From Candidatus Thorarchaeota archaeon (GTDB taxonomy: Archaea > Asgardarchaeota > Thorarchaeia > Thorarchaeales > Thorarchaeaceae): DNA of 64,000 nt. The DNA is taken from positions 1 through 64,000 of the forward strand of contig PRDI01000129.1 in assembly GCA_003345595.1 (NCBI GenBank). The letters run 5' to 3'. Made by a program: the position numbers and the translations under genes. Of this stretch, positions 36,198 through 45,121 are shown one piece after another. The notes below the pieces were generated by a model. That model worked only from the letters and a program-made list of their open reading frames with translations. It was not told the DNA's origin and did no database searches. How positions within the stretch are numbered: position 1 is the stretch's first letter; the number at the start of each line of letters is the position of its first letter.

Positions 36198-37382
36198 CTA
36201 TATCTCGTAGCGGTCGGGTGCACGCGATAGTCGACTACAGCCTGCTTCTGTGACGGCAAAAGTGTCTTCAATGCCTAGTATCTTCTTACCCAAGAAGACG
36301 AGCTTTGGCTCGCATGCCACTACATTTCCTGGCTCGAGATCCGGCCCTCCTGAGTAGAACACAGGCAGATCATCTAGTTCCAGTCCGACACCGTGTCCGA
36401 CAAATGACACCTTATCAGACCCATCCCCCATGAAGTGTTCTTCAATGCCGAGTTCTCTGCTCAGTGCAAGCACTCTGCCGTAAAGAGTCCCCAAGTTCAT
36501 CCCTGGTTGAAGCCCTTTCTGGATGAGCAGGCGGATTTGATCCAGCGAGTCAAGCTGACTACGGGTTTCCGGGTCGAATCTGCCAAGCACGAAGGTTCGT
36601 GTAGTGTCGGATATGTAGCCTTGACAGTTGCCGCAGGTGTCCACCAAGAAGGGAGAGTCGCGTCCTATCTTCTGATGAGATGGTCCGAATGGATATTTCA
36701 GAGACAGGCCTCCGCTTGAAACAGGAGTGAATTGGCTGTTCAGAGCTGACGCAGTGCTTGAAACAACGTAGGAGTATTGGGGCATGAGAAAGCCATAGGC
36801 CCGCGTTGTTATGAAACCCCCATGGCCATTCTCAAGCAACCAACAATCCAGTTGTGCCGCCAGCTCCACTTCGGTCATGTTCGGCTTTGCTATGCCCGTG
36901 CAGAAATCGAAAGAGCGATCTACGATGTTTGCGGCTTTCTCGATCAACTCAATCTCAGACTCGGACTTCACAGAGCGTTGATGCCGGAATATGAAACTGC
37001 CATCGACAAGCTGAGTCCGGCCTGCCTTGGACTGGAGAAACGACACAAGGGAAAATGGCAAAAGATCTGCTTCTACGGCGATTCGTGTTTCTGATTTGAT
37101 TCCTAGTGTTTCGAAGAGCTTTGACTGTTTCCCAAAGCTCTGAACTATCGGAATCGCTGAATGTAGGCGGGCGAGCGCGACGTTACGCTTTACGAGATGA
37201 ACGGGCGCGCCGTCCACGGGAATGTATACCGCCCCTTCAAGTCCAATTCCTGAGTAGTAATAGAGTTCTGTTGCTGAAAGAAGCAGAGCGCCATCGATGC
37301 CTTGTTCATTCAACCTGCGACGCAGACTGCCTATTCTTGCTTCAATCTCTGATCGAGAGAAACTGCTGCTGCAACTAGACAT
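36198..37382 (-). CDS. M24 family Xaa-Pro peptidase
   Basis: N-terminal creatinase-like domain 'RLNEQGIDGALLLSATELYYYSGIG'; C-terminal 'DTCGNCQGYISDTTRTFVLG', 'FVGHGVGLELDDLP', 'GNVVACEPKLVF', 'GIEDTFAVTEAG'. Confidence 0.88.
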   Translation of the reverse strand: MSSCSSSFSRSEIEARIGSLRRRLNEQGIDGALLLSATELYYYSGIGLEGAVYIPVDGAPVHLVKRNVALARLHSAIPIVQSFGKQSKLFETLGIKSETRIAVEADLLPFSLVSFLQSKAGRTQLVDGSFIFRHQRSVKSESEIELIEKAANIVDRSFDFCTGIAKPNMTEVELAAQLDCWLLENGHGGFITTRAYGFLMPQYSYVVSSTASALNSQFTPVSSGGLSLKYPFGPSHQKIGRDSPFLVDTCGNCQGYISDTTRTFVLGRFDPETRSQLDSLDQIRLLIQKGLQPGMNLGTLYGRVLALSRELGIEEHFMGDGSDKVSFVGHGVGLELDDLPVFYSGGPDLEPGNVVACEPKLVFLGKKILGIEDTFAVTEAGCSRLSRAPDRYEI

Positions 37383-37596
37383 GAATTAGTGACCAATTCT
37401 GATAATGAACGTGCATGTGAAAAACGTGACGAACTGAAACCAGCTCTGTCTGCTTCGCCTGCCCCCCCAGCACTTCTGAAACGAGGGAGTAGACGAGCCC
37501 GTCGTGTCGTCTGCGCCTTTGTTTGGAGAATGCACATTATCCTTATTAATCAGCACTAATATGATATAATATATACTACGGGAGGATAGTCTGAAC

Positions 37597-38004
37597 ATGG
37601 ACTGCCTGCATTCGGCCTACAACTCTTCTATCATATCATGCGGCAGATCCAGCTGTATAATCCTCTACAGAGGGGAGGATTGCTTCTTTTGTGATGTTGC
37701 TAGCGAGATGCTGAACAGCATCATATCTCAGTATGGCGTGTCAAACGAAGTCATCCGTGAGATCGACATTGACTCATCAGAAGAGATTGACCCTGAAACT
37801 GCCATCGTAGCACTCCCCACCATAAGGATATGTGACTCCGTGATGTCGGGTCTTCCTGAAGAGGACCTCATAAGCGACGCCATCATCCGTGTGCTGATGA
37901 AAGACTGTTTCTCGGAGCATATTGTGAGTCACAATGTAGTATCTCAACCTCAAGCGCTAGAGAGTGTGCCTGGTTCTCTCGGCCAGCGGACAGAACAGGC
38001 CTAG
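37597..38004 (+). CDS. thioredoxin/glutaredoxin-like fold protein with CFFC motif
   Basis: 'SCIILYRGEDCFFCDVASEMLNSII...VREIDIDSS...ALPTIRICDSVMSGLPEEDL'-type pattern with CxxC after strand 1 and a 'LPTI' cis-Pro-like site. Confidence 0.5.
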   Translation: MDCLHSAYNSSIISCGRSSCIILYRGEDCFFCDVASEMLNSIISQYGVSNEVIREIDIDSSEEIDPETAIVALPTIRICDSVMSGLPEEDLISDAIIRVLMKDCFSEHIVSHNVVSQPQALESVPGSLGQRTEQA

Positions 38005-38124
38005 TCAGCAACAAAGCCTTTGACAGCAGTAGCAGACTGCGAACTTCTGCGCAAGTGGCAGCAAGTCCAGGATGGTCGTGCGGCCCCGACTCTTGCGTCC
38101 TTTCACACATAGATTTCGGACGAG

Positions 38125-38580
38125 TTAGGAATCCATCTCTATTGTTTCCCAGCGGACTCTTCCCGCTTGAACGGCCTCCTTTATCTTCCGTTCAGTACGG
38201 TTGAGCTGAGCCTCCCCGGTCTTTATGTCTGCGATAACGACCTCGATTGAACCTTCTGACTTCCCGTCCTTGATTGCTGTGTAGCCGTCAAAGATCACAT
38301 AGTCGATTGGTGATCCTATGAAGCGGGCGTCCGAGAGCACATGCCTGAACTTCTCTTGGAGTAGAGGAACTATGTGTTCCCCAATTTTGCCCTTAATGAC
38401 ATAGCGGCTGCGCTCCGTCGCGTCCTTCCTTATGCCTGCCTCCTGCTCCGCCCATGTTCTTCTGAACTCTGCCTCCACCTTGGATATGCGGTATCTCAGC
38501 TTCATGTTGAGGACAAGATACACTGCAAACGCAATCAGAAGTCCTAGCGCAAGCCCGACAAGTGTGTCCTCCAGAGGCAT
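38125..38580 (-). CDS. membrane-anchored Holliday-junction-resolvase-related endonuclease (COG4741-like)
   Basis: N-terminal TM, then 'RYVIKGKIGEHIVPLLQEKFRHVLSDARFIGSPIDYVIFDGYTA...SIEVVIADIKTGEAQLNRTERKIKEAVQAGRVRWETI' restriction-fold motif. Confidence 0.75.
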   Translation of the reverse strand: MPLEDTLVGLALGLLIAFAVYLVLNMKLRYRISKVEAEFRRTWAEQEAGIRKDATERSRYVIKGKIGEHIVPLLQEKFRHVLSDARFIGSPIDYVIFDGYTAIKDGKSEGSIEVVIADIKTGEAQLNRTERKIKEAVQAGRVRWETIEMDS

Positions 38581-38727
38581 GTTGCCTGTTTCCCCTCCAT
38601 CCAATATATACTCGGGTAATCGGTAGGGCATACAGCTGTGACCGATGGGTCTTGTGGTCATACGGCATCTGCCGATGGAGTGTTCGGGGAAAGACTGATT
38701 AGTACCTAGAGAGCCCAAGCTCAGAAA

Positions 38728-39162
38728 TTGCCCGAACCGGGGCTGAAACCGCCCATGAGAATGCAGACTAAGATTGCGGCATTCGGCGCACTCGTCTTGG
38801 TCGCTCTATCGACAGTGACCATCATGGCGCTATTCGACGACGTGGAAGGGCCGTTCATCTATGAGGTGGATATCTTACCTGTTACACCCAAGAGCGGCGA
38901 CATGATAACCGTCAGCGCCTACTGCATTGACACCTCTGGAGTGTCCTCTGCGAGCATGTCATGGTCGGTTAACGAAACGGGGTGGGTCGAGCAGGACATG
39001 GTATTCTATGCGTGCCTGTGCCTAGCAGGAGGAAGATGGATTGCCAGCTTTGGTCCCGTCAACGCAGGTGACATAGTGCACATGTATGTGACAGCGTTTG
39101 ACAACACACCCGGTCACAACTCTGCAAACACCCAGACCTTTCAACTCCAGATAGCGACGTGA
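38728..39162 (+). CDS. exported single-TM Ig-like domain protein with Cys pairs
   Basis: 'IAAFGALVLVALSTVTIMAL' then 'GPFIYEVDILPVTPKSGDMITVSAYCIDTSGVSSASMSWSVNETGWVEQDMVFYACLCLAGGRWIASF'. Confidence 0.55.
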   Translation: MPEPGLKPPMRMQTKIAAFGALVLVALSTVTIMALFDDVEGPFIYEVDILPVTPKSGDMITVSAYCIDTSGVSSASMSWSVNETGWVEQDMVFYACLCLAGGRWIASFGPVNAGDIVHMYVTAFDNTPGHNSANTQTFQLQIAT

Positions 39163-39176
39163 AGTTGGTGACAAAC

Positions 39177-39371
39177 ATGAGAATCGAAGCAATCATCAAC
39201 CTAGTGATACTTGTAGTCGGAGTGATTGTTGCTATTGCACCCTGGACCTTCGCACCAGTCTGTGTGAGCCAGATGAGATGCTGGAATACTCGCGATGTGG
39301 AGACAGTCTTGGGTGCTTCTATTGCACTTCTTGCTCTTGTCAGCACGTACAGGCTTCTCGCTCACGGGTGA
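39177..39371 (+). CDS. DUF4418-like small membrane protein
   Basis: 'INLVILVVGVIVAIAPWTFAPVCVSQMRCWNTRDVETVLGASIALLALVSTYRLL' matches the remembered DUF4418 layout (PxxxFPVC...MxCxW, then TM). Confidence 0.55.
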   Translation: MRIEAIINLVILVVGVIVAIAPWTFAPVCVSQMRCWNTRDVETVLGASIALLALVSTYRLLAHG

Positions 39372-39399
39372 AGAGAAACGGTTTCTCGGGGGTCTGATA

Positions 39400-39870
39400 G
39401 TGAACCGGGAACAACGCAGGATGTTTGAAGTGGCCTTCGTCATTGTGGGATGCCTCGGTATCTACGCCTTCACAAGCACCCTCCAAGTTGTTCATTACTG
39501 CAGCTGGACCGGACTGCAGATCCGTGAACGCATTGGCCATGAGATCACATTCTACTTCGCAAACGGCACCCAGAAGTATTACTGCTGCGTGAGCGTATCG
39601 CTTTTGGCGTTTGATTATCTCATTAGCATCGGACAAGCCGATAACATCGTCAACATACGAGTTAGATGCCCGATGTGCGGGATGTCAATGGATTGGGATG
39701 ACCAGATGATTGTGTGGATTACTCAGCCTAGCTATCTATGCCCTACGACAGGCACGCCCACGATTGTCAGTGTGTGTCAGGACCTCCCGAATTCGGAGCT
39801 GTGCGAGAGCCACTTCTTACAGCTACACGGTGGCAACCTCACCACAAACCCCTACGTCTGGCCCCCATAG
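39400..39870 (+). CDS. NosL-like exported CPMCGM protein
   Basis: GTG start; TM anchor then 'FYFANGTQKYYCCVSVSLLAFDYLISIGQADNIVNIRVRCPMCGMSMDWDDQMIVWITQ'. The CPMCGM motif is reminiscent of NosL, but the order of elements differs. Confidence 0.45.
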   Translation: MNREQRRMFEVAFVIVGCLGIYAFTSTLQVVHYCSWTGLQIRERIGHEITFYFANGTQKYYCCVSVSLLAFDYLISIGQADNIVNIRVRCPMCGMSMDWDDQMIVWITQPSYLCPTTGTPTIVSVCQDLPNSELCESHFLQLHGGNLTTNPYVWPP

Positions 39871-39881
39871 AGGTGGTATCC

Positions 39882-40289
39882 GTGCGGAAGCGAATAATAC
39901 TCATTACTCTGGTAATATCAGTTTCATTCAACGTACTGGCGGCATTCGCCGTTAATGCATTTCCAAGAACTTCACAAGCATGGCTGTTCCCGGATCTGGG
40001 GCCAGGAGTCTTGCAGGACTCATACTACAGCAGAGCGCCTGCACTTGAGAGCCTTTTTGGTGCAATCGGTGATGTGCCCGGGGGGTACTCACTCTATGCA
40101 GGAAGTCCGCTTCAAGGGGGTTTCAGCAACAATCTCAGTACTTGGATGGCGGGGTCGCTCCCTTGGAGCCTGTCCACGCTCAATCCACACGCAAGTGTGC
40201 CGCTCGCGGCCATCGTACTGGCTTTTGTTCCTCTCCTAGCAGCCTTCATCATCGGGAGGAGATCATACGGGTCTACGAAGACACGCTAA
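39882..40289 (+). CDS. hypothetical exported/membrane protein
   Basis: GTG start 12 nt after the previous stop; N- and C-terminal TMs with a central extracellular segment; no family recognised. Confidence 0.45.
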   Translation: MRKRIILITLVISVSFNVLAAFAVNAFPRTSQAWLFPDLGPGVLQDSYYSRAPALESLFGAIGDVPGGYSLYAGSPLQGGFSNNLSTWMAGSLPWSLSTLNPHASVPLAAIVLAFVPLLAAFIIGRRSYGSTKTR

Positions 40290-40314
40290 TCTTGCTAGCT
40301 ACTCTCTAGGCAAT

Positions 40315-41481
40315 GTGTTCAAGTATCGAACTAGGAGCGTCGCGATATTACTTGCTCTCACATTCTCAACAGCTCTGCTCTGTTCTGTCGAGTTCATCAG
40401 AGAAGGAGTCGTGTTGGATGTTGAGGCCTCACTTGGGGAGGGCCCGGACCTTATTGTTCAGAAGCTGATCGGAGGACGTCAAGTGCTCGTGCCACTGGAC
40501 TGGGTCAACAATGTGTCTGAAACGTCAGGAATCAGACTGGTCACTCCTCGCGTTTGGGGATACTCTGATGCAGGCGACGGCAGACTGCTCACTATCATGG
40601 GTGTGAACGCAACAGAGTATGGCACCATATTCGGGGCAGTTGGTACTGACGTCTTGGCCGGCGGCAGATTCATCATGGAGAACGACACAAGGAGAATGGT
40701 AGTGGGACAGGGTATCGTTGAGATGATGGCTGCGTCCGGTGCAGCAGTGACAATCAGTGTAGGCTCGGTGTTATCACTCATAACATACAATGGCAGTCTG
40801 ATTGAGTTTGTAATAGTCGGTGTCTTCAGTGCAGACTCGAAGATACAAAGCTACGACCTGATTATGACTGACATCAGCAGTGCTCGCATGGTTCTAGGCG
40901 TTGACAATTCGTCATGCACGGACGTCGCTGTGTGGATCAACTACGGAAGTGACCTGAACGGTGTAGCATTCCAGCTCGACAGCTCGTTATCACAAGCACG
41001 TATTCTAACACGTGATGCGATGAAGAACACCATGCTGAGGACTTATGGAGGCCGCGCAGGTGTCGCTGCACTGCTTTGGGCCTGCGTGTTGGTCACAGTC
41101 CTGTTGCTTGTCTTCACTGCCTCATCTGCGGGCTCAGAAGAAGCTAGGAGAGAGGTTGGTCTCTTGAAGGCCCTCGGCTTCGACACAGTCGACATTCTGG
41201 AGATTAGGACGGTAGAAAGTGTGACCTTGGGAGCACTTGGTGCCAACTTCGGCATTTCGCTGGCGATAGTCTTTGACTTCATCTTGGGGGCACCGCTTCT
41301 GGCCGGATATCTCCTAGGGTGGAATCTTGTCCTTCTGAACGGGGGAATCCCCTTAGCTGTTTCTTCAGCCACCATTCTCACGGTACTTGCAGCAGCCATT
41401 GTCCCCGTTATGGTTGCGACGGTCGTGCCTTCGTGGCGAAATGCCATCACCGAGCCAGACACGGTTCTGAGAGGTGTGTAG
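40315..41481 (+). CDS. FtsX/MacB-like ABC permease
   Basis: GTG start; N-terminal TM, large extracytoplasmic domain, C-terminal 3 TMs with 'EEARREVGLLKALGFDTVDILEIRTVES' typical of FtsX-like permeases. Confidence 0.9.
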   Translation: MFKYRTRSVAILLALTFSTALLCSVEFIREGVVLDVEASLGEGPDLIVQKLIGGRQVLVPLDWVNNVSETSGIRLVTPRVWGYSDAGDGRLLTIMGVNATEYGTIFGAVGTDVLAGGRFIMENDTRRMVVGQGIVEMMAASGAAVTISVGSVLSLITYNGSLIEFVIVGVFSADSKIQSYDLIMTDISSARMVLGVDNSSCTDVAVWINYGSDLNGVAFQLDSSLSQARILTRDAMKNTMLRTYGGRAGVAALLWACVLVTVLLLVFTASSAGSEEARREVGLLKALGFDTVDILEIRTVESVTLGALGANFGISLAIVFDFILGAPLLAGYLLGWNLVLLNGGIPLAVSSATILTVLAAAIVPVMVATVVPSWRNAITEPDTVLRGV

Positions 41482-42160
41482 TATGACGGTCACAGTCAGA
41501 ACGGAAAACCTGTGGAAGACATACGGCGGAGGTGGACCACATCAAGTTGATGCCGTGAGAGATGTCACGATAGAGATTGAAAGAGGAGAGATCACAGCCA
41601 TTGGAGGCCCTAGTGGTTCTGGGAAGACCACGCTCTTGAGTCTAGTTGGTCTACTCACAAGACCGACCAAAGGAAAGGTCCTGTACGGTGACCAAGACTT
41701 CTCAGGGCTCTCGGAAGTGTTTAGGACAAGAGCACGACGTCAACGGATTGGGTTCATCTTCCAAGCTCAATACCTTATCCCACAGCTCACTGCTGTGGAG
41801 AACGTTGCACTCCCAATGCTCTGCTTAGATGTTCCCCGTTCTGAGGCAGAGAAGCTGGCAGCTATCAGGCTGTCAAGCCTCGGTATGAATCATCGGCTAG
41901 ACTTCAGAGTCGCCGAATTGAGCGGCGGCGAACAACAACGTGTTTCCATAGCAAGGTCGCTGATGAACGCACCAGAGATACTGATAGCAGATGAGCCCAA
42001 TGCATCAATCGACGAAAAGTCTGCTGAGGAGCTGCATTTTGTCCTAAGGGAAATGGTTGAGAGAAACAAACTGACCGTCCTATTGGCATCACACGATGCG
42101 CAGGTCTTGAATTGGGCAGATAGACGACTCAACATGCGCGATGGCAAGATTGTAGACTAA
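41474..42160 (+). CDS. ABC transporter ATPase (LolD/MacB type)
   Basis: 'GGPSGSGKTTLLSLVGLLTRPTKGKV', 'RIGFIFQAQYLIPQLTAVENVALPM', 'ELSGGEQQRVSIARSLMNAPEILIADEPNASID'; 8-nt overlap with the permease. Confidence 0.95.
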   Translation: MCSMTVTVRTENLWKTYGGGGPHQVDAVRDVTIEIERGEITAIGGPSGSGKTTLLSLVGLLTRPTKGKVLYGDQDFSGLSEVFRTRARRQRIGFIFQAQYLIPQLTAVENVALPMLCLDVPRSEAEKLAAIRLSSLGMNHRLDFRVAELSGGEQQRVSIARSLMNAPEILIADEPNASIDEKSAEELHFVLREMVERNKLTVLLASHDAQVLNWADRRLNMRDGKIVD

Positions 42161-42198
42161 CACCATCGAGTCCCGCATAGCTCAGGCTACTGGCAGAT

Positions 42199-43194
42199 CT
42201 ACAGAACGAGCAAGAGATGGGATACCAGAGATGCCATGCTGAAGAGAATCGCTACAGAGGACACCTTTCTCAATATGCTTGTCGACGGGCGGATATCATC
42301 CAAGGCGAGCTGCCTCGCCTTCCACGTCGCCTGCAAAGCAATACGCCAACCGACGGTGGCAATTCCTAGCCAAAAGAGCCCTGAGAAGAAGGCGGTGTCC
42401 GGGAACTCCTGAAAGAGGCAATAGGGACAATGATGGGTCGGAATGCCCAGTAGCAGAGGAGCATAACTGTCATGCAACATGATTACGTAGAAGATAGCAG
42501 CCAGACCACACGTGACCGCAGTCAGAATGTCCATCAGGTCACTGGCGCGAGGTACCCACTGTATCAGGACGAGTATGATTGAAACAGCAACCGTCAATGC
42601 CGTTAGAGCAGCACCGAACCCCGATCCGAAGATGTATGAAGGTGAGAAGGGAGGATTCACGTCATAGATGCTGGAGCAGCACGGAACATACACTGGCTTG
42701 ATAGAAGCGACGAACAGGATGTCCATCGCACTGTCTAGAATCACCAACGGCAGCAATACGAATAGGAAAGACCTAGCTAGCTGGCGCGCAAAGGGCAGCC
42801 GCGCCTGACTGCGGTTGGCGAACTCCATAACGAGCCACATGCCATAGGCGAAAGGAAGAAGCAGTTTCAGTACAACGTCAATAACAGAATACGGCGCAGC
42901 TGCATTGACCACGCCATATGCACACATGGCGCCAGGGCAATAAGGAACAAGCGATTGCAGCATCCAGAAGAAGAGAGGCACATCGAACAGACGCGCGATC
43001 AAGACAACCATGCCAATCATGCCGAGGAGATAGTATCTCTGTTCGGAAGTGTGTCGTGATTCTTCGTCACCCTTGAACCCCTCAACAATCGCTGAGGAAA
43101 CGTATCCACCATATAGGGCGAGACCAAGCGAAAGTAGTCCAATGACCAGTACAACAACCGTGGTCACAGTGACAATCATTTCGCAGCGCTCCAA
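42199..43194 (-). CDS. multi-pass membrane protein with CPYC motif
   Basis: 331 aa; about 8 hydrophobic segments; 'LLGIPTHHCPYCLFQEFPDTAFFSGLFWLG' and 'YVPCCSSIYDVNPPFSPSYIFG'. Confidence 0.6.
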   Translation of the reverse strand: MERCEMIVTVTTVVVLVIGLLSLGLALYGGYVSSAIVEGFKGDEESRHTSEQRYYLLGMIGMVVLIARLFDVPLFFWMLQSLVPYCPGAMCAYGVVNAAAPYSVIDVVLKLLLPFAYGMWLVMEFANRSQARLPFARQLARSFLFVLLPLVILDSAMDILFVASIKPVYVPCCSSIYDVNPPFSPSYIFGSGFGAALTALTVAVSIILVLIQWVPRASDLMDILTAVTCGLAAIFYVIMLHDSYAPLLLGIPTHHCPYCLFQEFPDTAFFSGLFWLGIATVGWRIALQATWKARQLALDDIRPSTSILRKVSSVAILFSMASLVSHLLLVL

Positions 43195-43336
43195 GTTGCA
43201 CTAGATTGTACTGTCCATCACTAAAGCGTTTGGTAGGACATTCGGCCTTCCAGGCATGCGCCCCGAACATGCATTACATACAGCCAAATGAAGCAGTGAT
43301 GATTGCAGTGACTGGAAGCCAGACAGACCCCTGCGC

Positions 43337-43732
43337 TCAAGACTCCAAGGGGCTCACTACCACTCTCAGACTATCTCGCGACAGAATTCGTACTTGAGCA
43401 CCTGGAAGAATCTGGCCATCGCCACAGCGTGCGTCCCATATCTCACCACCCACTCGAATCTTGCCTGACTTGGGGGTCACGGTCTCTGTTACCACGCCAG
43501 TCATACCCTTGAGATCATAGAGGCCATACGAGCCAGTGTCAACAAGCGAGGGGTAGACCAGATAATACTTCACTATGACGAATATAGCAGTGCCAGGAAT
43601 CGCTACAATCAGGGTGAGCAAGAGATACTCTGGAGCCCAGAAGTAGACTACCACTATTACGAAAAGCACAATGAAGATCTCGTCAATCGTAATTGCTACG
43701 AACTTGACCATAGGCGAGAAAGTACGTGTCAT
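43337..43732 (-). CDS. NfeD-like OB-fold membrane protein
   Basis: TM helices then 'GSYGLYDLKGMTGVVTETVTPKSGKIRVGGEIWDARCGDGQILPGAQVRILSRDSLRVVV'. Confidence 0.8.
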   Translation of the reverse strand: MTRTFSPMVKFVAITIDEIFIVLFVIVVVYFWAPEYLLLTLIVAIPGTAIFVIVKYYLVYPSLVDTGSYGLYDLKGMTGVVTETVTPKSGKIRVGGEIWDARCGDGQILPGAQVRILSRDSLRVVVSPLES

Positions 43733-43841
43733 CTAATGCTCATCCGTGCACCAATAGTGAACCTGCAGAGAAATACTTTCGCAATGGCTCGATAGCACGA
43801 TTCAAAAGGAGCATGACTCGCGCGACTTATGTGACTCACAA

Positions 43842-44987
43842 TTGAAGACCGCGATGATACAGATCATGGCCGGCGCAGCCATGCTCTCCTCTTCCACATA
43901 CGTCCCCATACTTGCCCGTGACACTCTGGGAGCGGATGATCTGTATATCTCTCTGATTGTTGCACTGTTTGCGATCACTTCCTTTGTGGCGACTTATGTC
44001 TTCGGAAGGGCGGGCGACATCTATGGACGCAGGCTGATACTACGCGCTGGACTTCTCGCGGCCCTTGTGAGCTTCTCGCTCCTGATTGTCGTTGACACCC
44101 TTGAGGGGCTGCTCATTGTACGCTTGATCAATGGCTTTTGCATCGGCATATACCCAGGCGCGCTCACGGCCTATGCCTACGAAACAAAGATGCCTATGGG
44201 CAAGTTCGCCGCATTTGGTGCGCTCGGCTGGGGCGGCGGTACCCTACTCTCGGGTTTCGCAGCCACGTTCGAGATTCATCAAGCATTCCTTGTGTCCACC
44301 TTGTTCTTGGTGGGCGCGCTCGCAAGCGCCATCACTCTTCCGCCACTCCCAGGGCTTCACATGAGAATACCTCTGTTCCCGGTCGAAACCATAAAACAGA
44401 ACATGCCGATTTTTCTGGCGATGCTGATTCGACAAGGCAGTGCCTCGGCAGTCTGGACCCTTTGGCCGCTGTTCCTAGCCGACTTAGGAGGGGACGACTT
44501 GGCAATAGGGGCCATTCAGGCACTCAACTCTGTGGTTCAGGTTCTATTCATGGCAGGCCTCACAGACCGTTTCACGTATAGACCCCTAATCGTAGCTGGC
44601 CTTGTCGGCTCTGCTGTGACATTTGGGTGGCTTATGTTAGTAAGCAACATTATTGAAGTCCTGCCCACTCAGATAGTCTTGGGCTTTGCTTGGTCGTGTT
44701 TCTACGTCGGCTCACTCAAGTATGTCACCGACAAGAATGTAGAGAAATCTACTGCCTCCGGTCTGCTCCAGTCCGTGATTGCCATATCTGGCATCATTGG
44801 CCCTGTTATTGCTGCAGTTCTCTACACCCTCTGGCCCGGCTACCACCCGATTCTCTTTACTGCCTTCGCGATGTCAATCGTTGCCCTTGTCGCGTTTAGA
44901 GCGTCCGACGCAAGAAACCAGAAACAAGAGCAATCTCCTGATGTGGTTGCAGTGCAGGACTTCCTGTCTCGACCTGTGGCCAAGTAG
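43842..44987 (+). CDS. MFS transporter
   Basis: 12 TM-like pattern; 'FGRAGDIYGRRLILRAGLL' loop motif, 'GLTDRFTYRPLI'. Confidence 0.88.
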   Translation: MKTAMIQIMAGAAMLSSSTYVPILARDTLGADDLYISLIVALFAITSFVATYVFGRAGDIYGRRLILRAGLLAALVSFSLLIVVDTLEGLLIVRLINGFCIGIYPGALTAYAYETKMPMGKFAAFGALGWGGGTLLSGFAATFEIHQAFLVSTLFLVGALASAITLPPLPGLHMRIPLFPVETIKQNMPIFLAMLIRQGSASAVWTLWPLFLADLGGDDLAIGAIQALNSVVQVLFMAGLTDRFTYRPLIVAGLVGSAVTFGWLMLVSNIIEVLPTQIVLGFAWSCFYVGSLKYVTDKNVEKSTASGLLQSVIAISGIIGPVIAAVLYTLWPGYHPILFTAFAMSIVALVAFRASDARNQKQEQSPDVVAVQDFLSRPVAK

Positions 44988-45091
44988 ACTATGGCATAGA
45001 CTAGCCACAATTGCTACCTCGTAGGAGAGCCTGGAAGGGCAATGATCAAACATTGGTGTCGGGCCTAATTGTAGTCCCTCGGGGAAAGGGT

Positions 45092-45116
45092 ACGAGAGGG
45101 AGAAACTCCCTCCCGT
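45092..45116. terminator. GC-rich hairpin between convergent MFS genes
   Basis: ACGAGAGGGAG(45092-45102)-aaa-CTCCCTCCCGT(45106-45116), one mismatch in an 11-bp stem. Confidence 0.5.
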
Positions 45117-45121
45117 GTCAT

